A DNA stretch of 38,078 nucleotides, taken from NCBI GenBank assembly GCA_903839985.1, contig CAIMEJ010000037.1, forward strand, positions 1 through 38,078. Reading direction: 5' to 3'. Position 1 is the first letter of the stretch. Each line of letters starts with the position of its first letter. The DNA comes from an uncultured bacterium. GTDB taxonomy: Bacteria > Chlamydiota > Chlamydiia > Chlamydiales > VFKH01. Shown piece after piece: positions 1-7,364 of this stretch. The notes beneath the pieces are model-generated. The model saw nothing but the letters and a program-made list of their open reading frames with translations. It had not been told where the DNA came from and ran no database searches. Position numbers and translations under genes: made by a program.

Positions 1-1
1 A

Positions 2-331
2 GATTTTGAGGCGTTGATAGAAGTCACAAGTAGAACGCATAGTCTCATCCTGGCTGGGACGGCCCTCATTCTTGGATATTTGATGGTAAGTCGCTGGAAG
101 TTTCCAAGTATCAAATCACTGCATTTTCGAGTGCGTTCTTCCCATCTGATTCTAGGTACTGTCCTGATTGCTCTGGCCCTTATCTACGGCCTCTCTCATC
201 ATTTCCCGCTTCTATTTCTCATCGTTGTCTGGAGTTACATAGCTCTTGCCTGCGTTCTCTCTATTGTACGCATTGTGGCAGGGCGCCGTTCAAAGCTCCT
301 AGAAGAATTTGAGCCGGATCCTGAAGAATAG
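2..331 (+). CDS. pssA: Probable CDP-diacylglycerol-serine O-phosphatidyltransferase, C-terminal part (5' truncated by window)
   Basis: The frame is open from base 2 to a TAG at 329-331, so the gene begins left of the window; a TTG at 14 is in frame but is not needed as a start. The visible 109 residues hold three or four hydrophobic segments and a short polar loop reading LMVSRWKFPS, which resembles the conserved 'LMVS..(F/Y)PS' stretch near the C-terminus of bacterial PssA. The protein ends in an acidic tail. PssA is a CDP-alcohol phosphatidyltransferase of the inner membrane that makes phosphatidylserine, the precursor of phosphatidylethanolamine. The catalytic CDP-alcohol motif would lie in the missing part, so the call rests on the C-terminal pattern only; another polytopic membrane protein is possible. 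It converges on map. Confidence 0.65.
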   Translation, partial: DFEALIEVTSRTHSLILAGTALILGYLMVSRWKFPSIKSLHFRVRSSHLILGTVLIALALIYGLSHHFPLLFLIVVWSYIALACVLSIVRIVAGRRSKLLEEFEPDPEE

Positions 332-342
332 GCGGAGCTATT

Positions 343-408
343 TTTCTTAATAGATCGATGATTTCCAGCACATAGTTTCTTAGTAGATAGATGCTTTTCA
401 GCACATAG
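343..408. repeat. Tandem pair of 33-base direct repeats
   Basis: Two adjacent copies (343-375 and 376-408) match at 29 of 33 positions, both ending in CAGCACATAG. They fill almost the whole gap between the convergent pssA and map stop codons. No other copy was noticed in the window. On the minus strand the repeat would encode a duplicated YVLxxIxLLR-type 11-residue peptide in a short ORF that crosses both neighbouring genes, but nothing else supports coding there. Confidence 0.85.
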
Positions 409-409
409 A

Positions 410-1261
410 TCATGTAAGGATTTCGTGACCGCTTTCTGTAATCAGAATGGTGTGTTCCCATTGCGCGCTAGCCAGGCCATCAATCGTGCGAGCTGTCCAG
501 GAATCAGAGGTGTCTACGATAGCTTCGGCTTTGCCTGCATTGATCATAGGCTCGATGGTAAAGGTCATCCCAGGCAGAAGAAGGGTTTTATCTTTATTTC
601 TTGAATGCATAATTTGAGGCTCTTCGTGGAATTCAACACCCACGCCATGACCGATAAATTGATGTACGACAGAACAGTTATGACTCTCGGCGTAATCGGA
701 TATCACGTCACCAATTGTTTTAATGGGCAGGCCTGGTTTGAGAATGGCAATAGAGCGCATAAGACATTCATAGGAGACTTCCGTGACGCGTCTTCGTTCT
801 TCTGAAACATCACCAATCATCACCATACGGCTACAATCGCCATAATAGCCATCTACAATAGAGGTAACATCAATATTGATGATATCGCCCTCTTGAAGAG
901 CTCTTGGTCCAGGAATCCCGTGACAGATCACTTCATTGATGGAGGTACAGATACTTTTAGGAAAGGGAGGTTCCCCATATCCTAGAGGAGCGGCAATAGC
1001 CCCATGTTCTTTATGGAGGCGAACGGCTATAGCATTAAGATGGTCTGTTGTAACTCCGGCTTTAGCTTCTTGGCAAAGAATATCTAATATAAAGGCTGCA
1101 AGCTTAGAGGCTTTACGAATGCCCTCTATTTGCAGGGGTGTTTTCAGCAGAATGTGGTGTTTTTTAGCATAAGCTAATAGATCAAAAGGCTTTTCAGGCC
1201 AGTGACAATTTTTGAATTTTTTGCTGCTTCCACACCAGCAGGGGTCATTTCTTTGTGTCAT
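410..1261 (-). CDS. map: Methionine aminopeptidase type I with N-terminal SEC-C zinc motif
   Basis: Removes the initiator methionine from new proteins in the cytoplasm, after deformylation by Def (encoded here at 35662). The 283 residues begin with a SEC-C motif (C8, C10, C19, H20), followed by the pita-bread catalytic domain. The five metal ligands are readable: D131, D142, H205 in GHGVG, E237 in TIEPM and E269 in WEHT, with spacing like that of E. coli Map; H114 in the CHG motif is the usual catalytic histidine. Chlamydial Map proteins carry this SEC-C extension, which is thought to aid ribosome association. The ATG at 1261 overlaps the end of truA by 17 bases, so map is the last gene of the marC-marC-truA-map operon. 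Confidence 0.97.
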   Translation of the reverse strand: MTQRNDPCWCGSSKKFKNCHWPEKPFDLLAYAKKHHILLKTPLQIEGIRKASKLAAFILDILCQEAKAGVTTDHLNAIAVRLHKEHGAIAAPLGYGEPPFPKSICTSINEVICHGIPGPRALQEGDIINIDVTSIVDGYYGDCSRMVMIGDVSEERRRVTEVSYECLMRSIAILKPGLPIKTIGDVISDYAESHNCSVVHQFIGHGVGVEFHEEPQIMHSRNKDKTLLLPGMTFTIEPMINAGKAEAIVDTSDSWTARTIDGLASAQWEHTILITESGHEILT

Positions 1262-2024
1262 AGATAATATTGGTTAACCATAACCCACAGGCAGGTGCTG
1301 TAATGCCGGCCTTTAGGCGTTCCTTTTTTTGTAAAATAGAGGATAGATCCTCTAAAGCAATTTTTCCGCGTCCTATATAGATTACAGTGCCGACTAAGTT
1401 TCGCGCCATCTTATAGAGAAAATGGTTGCCTATAAGTTTTATTTGAAGGCGCTCTCCAGGAAGATTTTCTATCTTAAAGGTCTCTAGATGTCTAACAGTA
1501 CTTGTATACTTTTTATCCGCTCTTTTATTGGTAAAGCTTTCAAAATCTTGGCAGCCTTTAAGTAAAGAGGCAGCCTCCTGCATCAAAGAAAGATCAAGAG
1601 GGTAGGCAACGTGCCAGGAATAGAGACGGTGCTCAGGGAGCTGTTGCGGGCTCGTGCAGATATAATACGTATATTCTTTAGAAAGGGCATCAAGGCCAGG
1701 ATGAAATTCCGAGCTGGCTTCTTCTAAATGGCGCACATGAATTTCTTTTGGTAGCAGCGAATTAAGGCTCTTCTGAAATTTTTTATAACAGGTGATCGGT
1801 AGAAGCGTTGAAAAAGAGGCTACTTGTCCAAGGGCGTGGACCCCGCGATCTGTACGGCTACATCCTTCTACAGGAATAACTTCCCCTGTAATTGTATGAA
1901 GAGCCTTTTCCAGAGAGCCTTGAATGCTAGGGCCGGCGGCTGTTTTTTGCCATCCATAGAAGAGAGTTCCATCATAGGAGACAAGGATCTTATGGACGTA
2001 AGAAGAGTGCAAGTTAGGTGGCAA
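1245..2024 (-). CDS. truA: tRNA pseudouridine(38-40) synthase
   Basis: Converts uridines 38-40 of the tRNA anticodon arm to pseudouridine. The 259 residues are the normal TruA length. The catalytic aspartate is D59 in SRTDRGVHALGQ, and the N-terminal SYDGTLFYGWQ motif and the C-terminal FLYKMARNLVGT motif are both present. The ATG at 2024 lies 5 bases after the stop of the upstream marC gene. The first residues (LHSSYVHKIL) are encoded by one copy of a 40-base direct duplication whose other copy forms the 3' end of marC, so this start codon appears to be a recent product of that duplication. Confidence 0.97.
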   Translation of the reverse strand: MPPNLHSSYVHKILVSYDGTLFYGWQKTAAGPSIQGSLEKALHTITGEVIPVEGCSRTDRGVHALGQVASFSTLLPITCYKKFQKSLNSLLPKEIHVRHLEEASSEFHPGLDALSKEYTYYICTSPQQLPEHRLYSWHVAYPLDLSLMQEAASLLKGCQDFESFTNKRADKKYTSTVRHLETFKIENLPGERLQIKLIGNHFLYKMARNLVGTVIYIGRGKIALEDLSSILQKKERLKAGITAPACGLWLTNIIYDTKK

Positions 2025-2053
2025 GGATCTTATGGACGTAAGAAGAGCGCAAG
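1982..2053. repeat. 40-base-period direct duplication across the marC/truA junction
   Basis: Bases 1982-2013 and 2022-2053 are the same 32-mer with one mismatch (T2008 versus C2048), offset by exactly 40 bases. The left copy encodes TruA residues near the N-terminus; the right copy encodes the last MarC codons and stop in another frame. One duplication event explains both gene ends. Confidence 0.95.
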
Positions 2054-2623
2054 GCCGTCTGTCAGAAGGTTAAGGGCAATAAGGGTCATTACAAACCCCA
2101 TGAGCCTTTCACCTGCAATAAGCACCTGTTTCCCTACCAAGCGTGCTAATAAGCTTGAGCTTAATAGAACAATGAGAGAGGCTCCCCAAGCTATTAAAAG
2201 AGCGCTTGTCATTGTTGTAAAATCTTCAAGCTGATCAGCATAGATCATAACAGCCCCCAGTATAGCTGGGCCTGCAACAAAGGGTACTGCAAGGGGTACA
2301 ATAAAAGGATCTTCCCCAGCTTTTAACGAAAGCTTCTCGTCTTTATTCGGAAAAATCATTTGGAGGGCGATAATAAAAAGGATAACCCCACCAGCAATGC
2401 CCACGGTAGATTGTTTAACATGAAGAAGTTCTAGAAATTCATTTCCTAGAAAAGCAAAAAGTAAAATAACCCCTAAGGCAATAAGCATTTCACGCACAAT
2501 AATCTTACGCCTTTTCTTTTCGGGAAAGCGATGCAGTAAAGAAAGGTAGAGAGGGATATTACCTATAGAATCCATGATAATAAAAAAAGTGACGGCTAGT
2601 CTAGCGATAGACATGGTATTCAT
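2030..2623 (-). CDS. MarC-family integral membrane protein (second copy)
   Basis: A 197-residue protein with about six hydrophobic segments, belonging to the MarC/UPF0056 family of inner-membrane proteins, whose transport substrate is not established (an early link to multiple antibiotic resistance was not upheld). The family pattern PFIVPLAVPFVAGPAIL is visible at about residues 106-122. It overlaps the upstream paralogue by 4 bases (ATGA), indicating translational coupling, and ends inside the right copy of the 40-base duplication. The two MarC proteins are clearly related to each other but diverged, so the tandem duplication is old. Function cannot be assigned beyond the family. Confidence 0.9.
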   Translation of the reverse strand: MNTMSIARLAVTFFIIMDSIGNIPLYLSLLHRFPEKKRRKIIVREMLIALGVILLFAFLGNEFLELLHVKQSTVGIAGGVILFIIALQMIFPNKDEKLSLKAGEDPFIVPLAVPFVAGPAILGAVMIYADQLEDFTTMTSALLIAWGASLIVLLSSSLLARLVGKQVLIAGERLMGFVMTLIALNLLTDGLALFLRP

Positions 2624-3213
2624 AAAGAGCTCCTTGTAATAAACTCTGTTACACCTTGTAGGAACATTTGGACAGCAATAAGAGTCAAGACAAGCCCCAT
2701 TAAGCGCTGAAAAGCAATAATGCCTTTATCCCCGATAACACGCTTGAGTAAAGGACCAAAAAAGAGGATAAGAGCCGTTGCCAGCCAGGCAAGAAGAATG
2801 CCACCTAGCATCACGAGAAAATTATTTTCTTGGCGTGCGTAAATCATAACAGCTGCAAGGGCAGAAGGGCCAGCTATAAGAGGGGTGGCTATAGGAACTA
2901 TAAAGGGCTCATCCGAAGGGCATTCCACATCATATTTTTTAATAGAGGGAAATATCAGCTTAATGGCAATAAGAAGAAGAATCAAGCCTCCGGCCATACG
3001 AATGTTGGAGTCGGTGATGTGAAGCCAGTCGAAGAATTTACCCCCAAAAAAAGCAAAAACTAAAAGAAGAAGAAGCGCAACACCCATATCTTTGGCAAGC
3101 ATACTACGCTGTTTTTTAAGAGGATAGCCCTTTAAAAGATCCATAACCATAGGCACGACGCCTACAGAATTTAAAATAAGAAAGAGGGAAAAAGCGATAG
3201 ATATAGACCTCAT
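2620..3213 (-). CDS. MarC-family integral membrane protein (first copy)
   Basis: Also 197 residues, with the same arrangement of membrane segments and the same family motif, PFIVPIATPLIAGPSAL, as the gene downstream of it. It is the first gene of the marC-marC-truA-map transcription unit; a promoter candidate lies 35-63 bases upstream. MarC proteins are inner-membrane proteins of unknown substrate. The ATG at 3213 is preceded by an AAGGA-type ribosome binding site. The equal length of the two copies and their 4-base overlap point to tandem gene duplication followed by divergence. Confidence 0.9.
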   Translation of the reverse strand: MRSISIAFSLFLILNSVGVVPMVMDLLKGYPLKKQRSMLAKDMGVALLLLLVFAFFGGKFFDWLHITDSNIRMAGGLILLLIAIKLIFPSIKKYDVECPSDEPFIVPIATPLIAGPSALAAVMIYARQENNFLVMLGGILLAWLATALILFFGPLLKRVIGDKGIIAFQRLMGLVLTLIAVQMFLQGVTEFITRSSL

Positions 3214-3247
3214 GCGAAGAATCCTTCAATAGTTATAGTTACTAATC

Positions 3248-3276
3248 ATAGTAACGGACCAAGGAATTTTTGACAA
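3248..3276 (-). promoter_or_regulatory. Candidate sigma-70-type promoter for the marC-marC-truA-map operon
   Basis: On the minus strand TTGTCA (3276-3271), a 17-base spacer and TACTAT (3253-3248) give 5/6 and 4/6 matches to the -35 and -10 consensus, 35 bases before the marC ATG. A TTGACA on the plus strand (3270-3275) overlaps the same -35, but I found no good plus-strand -10 for the acidic gene. Confidence 0.45.
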
Positions 3277-3394
3277 ACTAAAGACAAGTCTTTGATTACC
3301 AATGATTTTAAAGAAAAAAAAATAACTCATTGCAACGAAAGGCCAAAAATTTTTAAAATAACCGCTTTTTCAAAAGCACTAAAAGGATTTTCTT

Positions 3395-3610
3395 ATGGGA
3401 TGTCGTAAAGAGATCGATCACGATCTAGAAGATTGTGAAAGAATAATAGCTCTCAATGTCGAAGATGATGAAGAAGACTTGGATGACGAGGATTTCGACG
3501 ACGAAGACGGCGAATTCGATGACGAAGACTTTGATGACGAAGACTTTGATGACGAAGACTTCGATGAGGAATTTGACGAAGACGAAGAAGACGAAGAAGA
3601 CGAAGAGTAG
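3395..3610 (+). CDS. Small highly acidic Asp/Glu repeat protein, function unknown
   Basis: A 71-residue protein whose last 48 residues or so are nearly all Asp, Glu and Phe in DDEDF-type repeats. Only the first 22 residues are of ordinary composition (two cysteines, C3 and C14, and an HDLEDCERII helix-like stretch). It has an AAAAGGA ribosome binding site 7 bases before the ATG and ends at its own terminator, so it looks like a real monocistronic gene. I do not recognise it. Such strings can bind basic proteins (histone-like Hc1/Hc2, ribosomal proteins) or divalent cations, but this is only inference. No signal peptide or membrane segment is visible. Confidence 0.7.
   Translation: MGCRKEIDHDLEDCERIIALNVEDDEEDLDDEDFDDEDGEFDDEDFDDEDFDDEDFDEEFDEDEEDEEDEE
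3515..3559 (+). repeat. Three 15-base tandem units within the acidic gene
   Basis: The units 3515-3529, 3530-3544 and 3545-3559 are near-identical (TTYGATGACGAAGAC) and each encodes FDDED. Decayed copies flank them. Such perfect units are prone to slippage and length change in steps of five residues. Confidence 0.85.
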
Positions 3611-3617
3611 TCGTTTT

Positions 3618-3652
3618 AAAAAGGGCAGTTACAATTCTTGTCTGCCCTTTTT
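3618..3652. terminator. Bidirectional rho-independent terminator
   Basis: A perfect 11-base stem, AAAAAGGGCAG (3618-3628) with CTGCCCTTTTT (3642-3652), has a 13-base loop. The T-run follows the stem on + (ending the acidic gene), and the A-run gives a U-run on - (ending the dap operon). The dapL stop codon touches the stem. Confidence 0.85.
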
Positions 3653-4851
3653 TAATTAAGTCGAGAGAGAGCTTCCTCTATGGTAGCCCGTTTACCAAAA
3701 GCGCTGAGGCGTAGATATCCTTCCCCTCCTGGGCCGAATCCAGATCCTGGTGTCGTAACAATATTATATTTATAAAGAAAGTGGTCAAAAGCCTCCCAAG
3801 AACTCTGATGAGGAGTTTTTACAAAGAGGTAGGGTGCGTGTGTCCCGCCAAATACTTCATAGCCACTTTGAGTAAAGTGGTCTTTCAGGAGCTTGGCATT
3901 ACCCAGATAAAACTGAACAAGCGTGTCGATCTCTTTAAGCCCCTCAGGAGTGAGAGCTCCTAAGCCCCCGTGTTGGGCGATGATGCTGGCACCATTAAAG
4001 CAGGTAGTCATGATGCGGTTCCAATCGGTGATGACACTAGGGCCTTCTTCGAAGCGAAGATCTTTCGGAATAACAGTCCAAGAAAGGCGTATCCCTGTAA
4101 ACCCAATGATCTTTGAGAAAGAGTTAATCTCAATGGCGACATCTTTTGCACCAGGAATTTCAAAAATAGTGCGTGGAAGGGCCGGATCTTGGATATAGAC
4201 ACTATAGGCTGCGTCATAGATGAGAAAGGCACCTCGTTCTTTCACAAAGTCTACCAGTTTTTGGAGCTGCTGCTTTGTACAAACAGCGCCTGTAGGATTG
4301 TTCGGGTTACAAAAATAGAGAAGATCGAAGGGGGGAGTATTCTCATCTAACACCGGAAAGAAGTTATTCTCAGCTGTGCAAGGCAGGTAAACTAAGCGAT
4401 CATAATAACTGTTTGTATGACTCCCCGTCTGCCCCATAATAACGCTTGTGTCGACATAAACAGGGTAGGCCGGATCTTGGACGGCTGTAATAACGTCACT
4501 TCCAAAAAGCATTTGAAGGCGGGCGATATCACATTTAGCACCATCGGAGATAAAAACTTCTTCTGGGGCTACAAGTCCTTTGTAATAGGTTTCCGAAATC
4601 GATTTACGCAAGCTGTCGAGCCCTTGCTCTGCACCGTAGCCTTCGTAGCCACTAGCTGTACCCATGGCAATAGCTTTTTGCACGAGGCTTTGCGTGACAA
4701 AAGGGGGGAGCTGTTCTGTTGTGTCACCGATACTTAAGGAGATGAGTTTGGCCTCTGGAGTTTTTTCCAGAAGAGCTCTAGCTCTTTTTTTAACTTCAGG
4801 AAAGAGGTAGCTCCCTGACAGTTTGCTCATATGGGGATTACGTTTTACCAT
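3652..4851 (-). CDS. dapL: LL-diaminopimelate aminotransferase
   Basis: A class I/II PLP-dependent aminotransferase that turns tetrahydrodipicolinate directly into LL-diaminopimelate, bypassing the succinylase and acetylase routes. It is the hallmark enzyme of lysine and peptidoglycan-precursor synthesis in chlamydiae and plants. The 399 residues include the PLP lysine K247 in INSFSK, the conserved SCDxARLQ-like region after ISDGAK (101-106), NPNNPTG at 182-188 and the YDAAYS motif at 212-217. The sequence matches remembered C. trachomatis DapL very closely around NSFSK and GIRLxWTVIP. Its ATG overlaps the asd stop by one base (TAATG), so it is the last gene of the dapB-dapA-asd-dapL run. Confidence 0.96.
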   Translation of the reverse strand: MVKRNPHMSKLSGSYLFPEVKKRARALLEKTPEAKLISLSIGDTTEQLPPFVTQSLVQKAIAMGTASGYEGYGAEQGLDSLRKSISETYYKGLVAPEEVFISDGAKCDIARLQMLFGSDVITAVQDPAYPVYVDTSVIMGQTGSHTNSYYDRLVYLPCTAENNFFPVLDENTPPFDLLYFCNPNNPTGAVCTKQQLQKLVDFVKERGAFLIYDAAYSVYIQDPALPRTIFEIPGAKDVAIEINSFSKIIGFTGIRLSWTVIPKDLRFEEGPSVITDWNRIMTTCFNGASIIAQHGGLGALTPEGLKEIDTLVQFYLGNAKLLKDHFTQSGYEVFGGTHAPYLFVKTPHQSSWEAFDHFLYKYNIVTTPGSGFGPGGEGYLRLSAFGKRATIEEALSRLN

Positions 4852-5882
4852 TAAATAAGACCTTTGGATACAAGTAATTCTGCAGTGAGAACGCCGCCAC
4901 CAGCGGCTCCTCTGACTGTATTATGAGAAAGAGCCACTAAACGAAAGTCAAGAAGTGGACATGTGCGTAGACGGCCGACACTTACCGTCATTCCAAGACC
5001 TCTATCTTTATCTTTACGAGGCTGTGGGCGGTCCTCACTTTCTGTGTAATGGATAAGCCCCTTAGGAGCACGCTCCCAAGTATTCAGGATGTCTTGTTTG
5101 GTAGCTCTTTTATCTTTAAGAGAGAAGGATACACATGTCAGATGGCCATCAAGAACCGGCACACGGTTGCAATGAGCACTAATGCGGATTTGGCTGTTTT
5201 TGATAATAGAGGAGCTACCGATGGAGCCTAAAATCTTGAGGGGTTCCTCTTCGCATTTCTCCTCTTCACCACGGACAAAAGGAATCACATTATCGAGAAT
5301 ATCAATAGCCGCAACACCGGGCCAGCCAGCACCAGATAGGGCTTGAAAAGAGGTGATAAAGACCTTTTCAAGGCCAAACTCTTTATGGAGAATTCCCAAC
5401 GCTATTAAATAAGATTGCACTGTGCAGCAGGGCTTGGCAACGATAAAACCCTTCCAAGAGCGATTTTTCTGTTGGATAGGAAGAATAGAAAGATGGTCGC
5501 TATTAATTTCAGGAATAATAACGGGAATGTCTGCTTCTTTACGTCCCCAGGAGGCGTTGGATACAATGGGAAAGCCTATATTGGCAAAATGAGGTTCAAA
5601 AATAATGGCTGATTCATTATCGAGTGCTGAAAAAAGAAGGCGGCAGCGTCTGATAGCCTGACAGTTTTCGGCAAGGGGATAGACAAGAAGGGGCGCTATT
5701 TTTTCAGGAATAGGGTTATCTTGATGCCATCTTCCTAGGACAGCCTCCTCATATGTTTTGCCGGAAGAGCGCTCAGAGGCTGCTAGGTAAACAATTTCAA
5801 AAAGAGGGTGGTTGGCTAATCTATTAATATATTTTTGGCCTACGATACCTGTAGCCCCCAGTATACCAATCGGGATTTTCAT
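4851..5882 (-). CDS. asd: Aspartate-semialdehyde dehydrogenase
   Basis: Reduces aspartyl phosphate to aspartate semialdehyde, the substrate of DapA. The protein has 343 residues. The NADP-binding GATGIVGQ motif is at 9-16, the likely nucleophile is C153 in KPCCTVQS, and substrate-binding residues appear as R240 (HCNRVPV) and H247 (DGH). The active-site layout is that of the archaeal/fungal-type enzyme, as in Chlamydia. It overlaps dapA by 4 bases and dapL by one. Aspartokinase (lysC), which supplies its substrate and lies in the Chlamydia dap cluster as I remember it, is absent from this cluster. Confidence 0.95.
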   Translation of the reverse strand: MKIPIGILGATGIVGQKYINRLANHPLFEIVYLAASERSSGKTYEEAVLGRWHQDNPIPEKIAPLLVYPLAENCQAIRRCRLLFSALDNESAIIFEPHFANIGFPIVSNASWGRKEADIPVIIPEINSDHLSILPIQQKNRSWKGFIVAKPCCTVQSYLIALGILHKEFGLEKVFITSFQALSGAGWPGVAAIDILDNVIPFVRGEEEKCEEEPLKILGSIGSSSIIKNSQIRISAHCNRVPVLDGHLTCVSFSLKDKRATKQDILNTWERAPKGLIHYTESEDRPQPRKDKDRGLGMTVSVGRLRTCPLLDFRLVALSHNTVRGAAGGGVLTAELLVSKGLI

Positions 5883-6754
5883 AGAAGCGCTCCTAGAATT
5901 TCTTGTAGTTTGCTACGCGTTTCATTTTTTACAGTACAAAGAGGTAGTCGTACTCCACCTGCTTGTAAGCCTGCGATATTCATAGCCTCTTTAATGGGTC
6001 CAGGATTGGATTCCAGAAAGGCTCCTTTAAAAAGAGGCAGGAGTTGAAAATGCAGTAGGCGTGCAGCCTCAAAATCACCTTGAAGAGAGAGATCTACCAT
6101 CTTTTTAACAAGGCCCGGCATCAAATTACTTACCACAGAGATGACGCCCCTTCCACCCAAAGCTATAAGAGGCAGTGTTAAGGCGTCATCACCGCTAAGA
6201 ACAGCAAAAGAGGGTTTGCAAATAGTGGCCAGAACCTCCATCATCTGTTCGATATTACCAGAAGCCTCTTTTACACCGACAATGTGAGGAAGCTCGGCTA
6301 TTAAACGCAGTGTGTCTGTATCAATATTGCGGCCGGTGCGCCCTTGAATGTTATAGATAACAAGGGGAAGTGTTGTCTCAGAAGAGAGCGCCTCAAAATG
6401 TTTATAGATACCCTCTTGTGTAGGCTTATTATAATAGGGGGTCACTACTAGCGCTTTGTCTGCACCCATATCCTGGGCTATTTGTGTCTGATGGATGGTT
6501 GTTCGTGTAGAATTAGTACCTGTTCCTACAATAATTTCCATGCGGTTTTTGAGTTTTTTTACTACAAATGCGATAAGAGCTTTTTGTTCTTCGGGAAGAA
6601 GGGTCGGGGTTTCTCCTGTTGTTCCCAGAACGATAACACCCTCTATTTTATGCTTAAGCTGATTTTCAAGTAGCATCTCTAAACTGTCGAAGTCAATCTC
6701 GTGATGGGGGCCTTTAAAAGGCGTGATGAGCGCTGTATAGGTACCCTTAAGCAT
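5879..6754 (-). CDS. dapA: 4-hydroxy-tetrahydrodipicolinate synthase
   Basis: Condenses pyruvate with aspartate semialdehyde, the first committed step to diaminopimelate. A 291-residue TIM-barrel protein. The Schiff-base lysine is K162 in GVKEASGN, the catalytic tyrosine is Y134 in YNIQGRTGRN (R139 binds substrate), and the threonine pair is T45/T46 in GTTGETPT. Length and all motifs are typical. It overlaps dapB by 8 bases upstream and asd by 4 bases downstream, consistent with one mRNA and coupled translation. No obvious lysine-sensing leader was seen. Confidence 0.97.
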   Translation of the reverse strand: MLKGTYTALITPFKGPHHEIDFDSLEMLLENQLKHKIEGVIVLGTTGETPTLLPEEQKALIAFVVKKLKNRMEIIVGTGTNSTRTTIHQTQIAQDMGADKALVVTPYYNKPTQEGIYKHFEALSSETTLPLVIYNIQGRTGRNIDTDTLRLIAELPHIVGVKEASGNIEQMMEVLATICKPSFAVLSGDDALTLPLIALGGRGVISVVSNLMPGLVKKMVDLSLQGDFEAARLLHFQLLPLFKGAFLESNPGPIKEAMNIAGLQAGGVRLPLCTVKNETRSKLQEILGALL

Positions 6755-7364
6755 AGTCCTCCATGAGATCTTCCATTGTGAAAAAGCCTTTTTTACCCTG
6801 GAGCCATTCAGCTGCGATCACAGCTCCAAGAGCAAATCCTTCACGACTGCGTGCTTCATGCTTGAGTGTGATAGTGTCACAAGGAGAGTCAAAGGTAATC
6901 GTATGGGTGCCAGGAACATATCCAACTCTTGTTGAGGAGAATTCTTTTCCTATAATAGTACTAAGCAGTTTAGCTGTTCCTGAGGGGCTATCCAACTTTT
7001 GATTATGATGAATTTCATGGCCCGCTACATCATAAAGCCCCAAGGGGGCGAGCCTCTTGTAAGCCTCTTGAACAATTTTTAAGAAGAGATGAACCCCAAG
7101 AGAAAAATTAGGCGCAAAAAAGAGAGAGCCCTCTTGTGCGAGAGTCCTTTTTTTCGCCTCTTCCGGATCCCAGCCGGTTGTCCCGATAACAAAAGGTTTG
7201 TGATGAGCTAAAGCTTCGTTAACGCGTTCGAGCATATCTTTTGGATGACTAAAATCAATCCAGACATCCGCTTCTTCCTTAGAGGTGATGGTGTGCCCTC
7301 TTAAGAGAGCACTGCGTTCCACTTCTTTACCCATACGGCCGTAGCCAATTAATGCTATTTTCAT
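6747..7364 (-). CDS. dapB: 4-hydroxy-tetrahydrodipicolinate reductase (short form)
   Basis: Reduces the DapA product to tetrahydrodipicolinate, the DapL substrate. The Rossmann motif GYGRMG is at residues 7-12. The catalytic patch HEIHHNQKLDSPSGTA contains H119 and K123, matching the E. coli HH...K.D.PSGT motif. At 205 residues it is short: about 230-270 is usual, and the missing part falls in the N-terminal cofactor domain, where roughly the first 60 residues of that fold are compressed. It overlaps the upstream phospholipase-like gene by 4 bases. The active-site motif is intact, so I consider it functional. Confidence 0.95.
   Translation of the reverse strand: MKIALIGYGRMGKEVERSALLRGHTITSKEEADVWIDFSHPKDMLERVNEALAHHKPFVIGTTGWDPEEAKKRTLAQEGSLFFAPNFSLGVHLFLKIVQEAYKRLAPLGLYDVAGHEIHHNQKLDSPSGTAKLLSTIIGKEFSSTRVGYVPGTHTITFDSPCDTITLKHEARSREGFALGAVIAAEWLQGKKGFFTMEDLMEDYA

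Noticed and set aside
261-461. 66-codon minus-strand ORF overlapping the ends of pssA and map
   Set aside because: It runs through two coding ends and the 33-base repeat, has no ribosome binding site, and its length follows from the repeat being a multiple of three.
3456-3659. Met/Thr/Lys-rich ORF in another frame of the acidic gene
   Set aside because: It is simply the GAC-GAA-GAC repeat read one base off.
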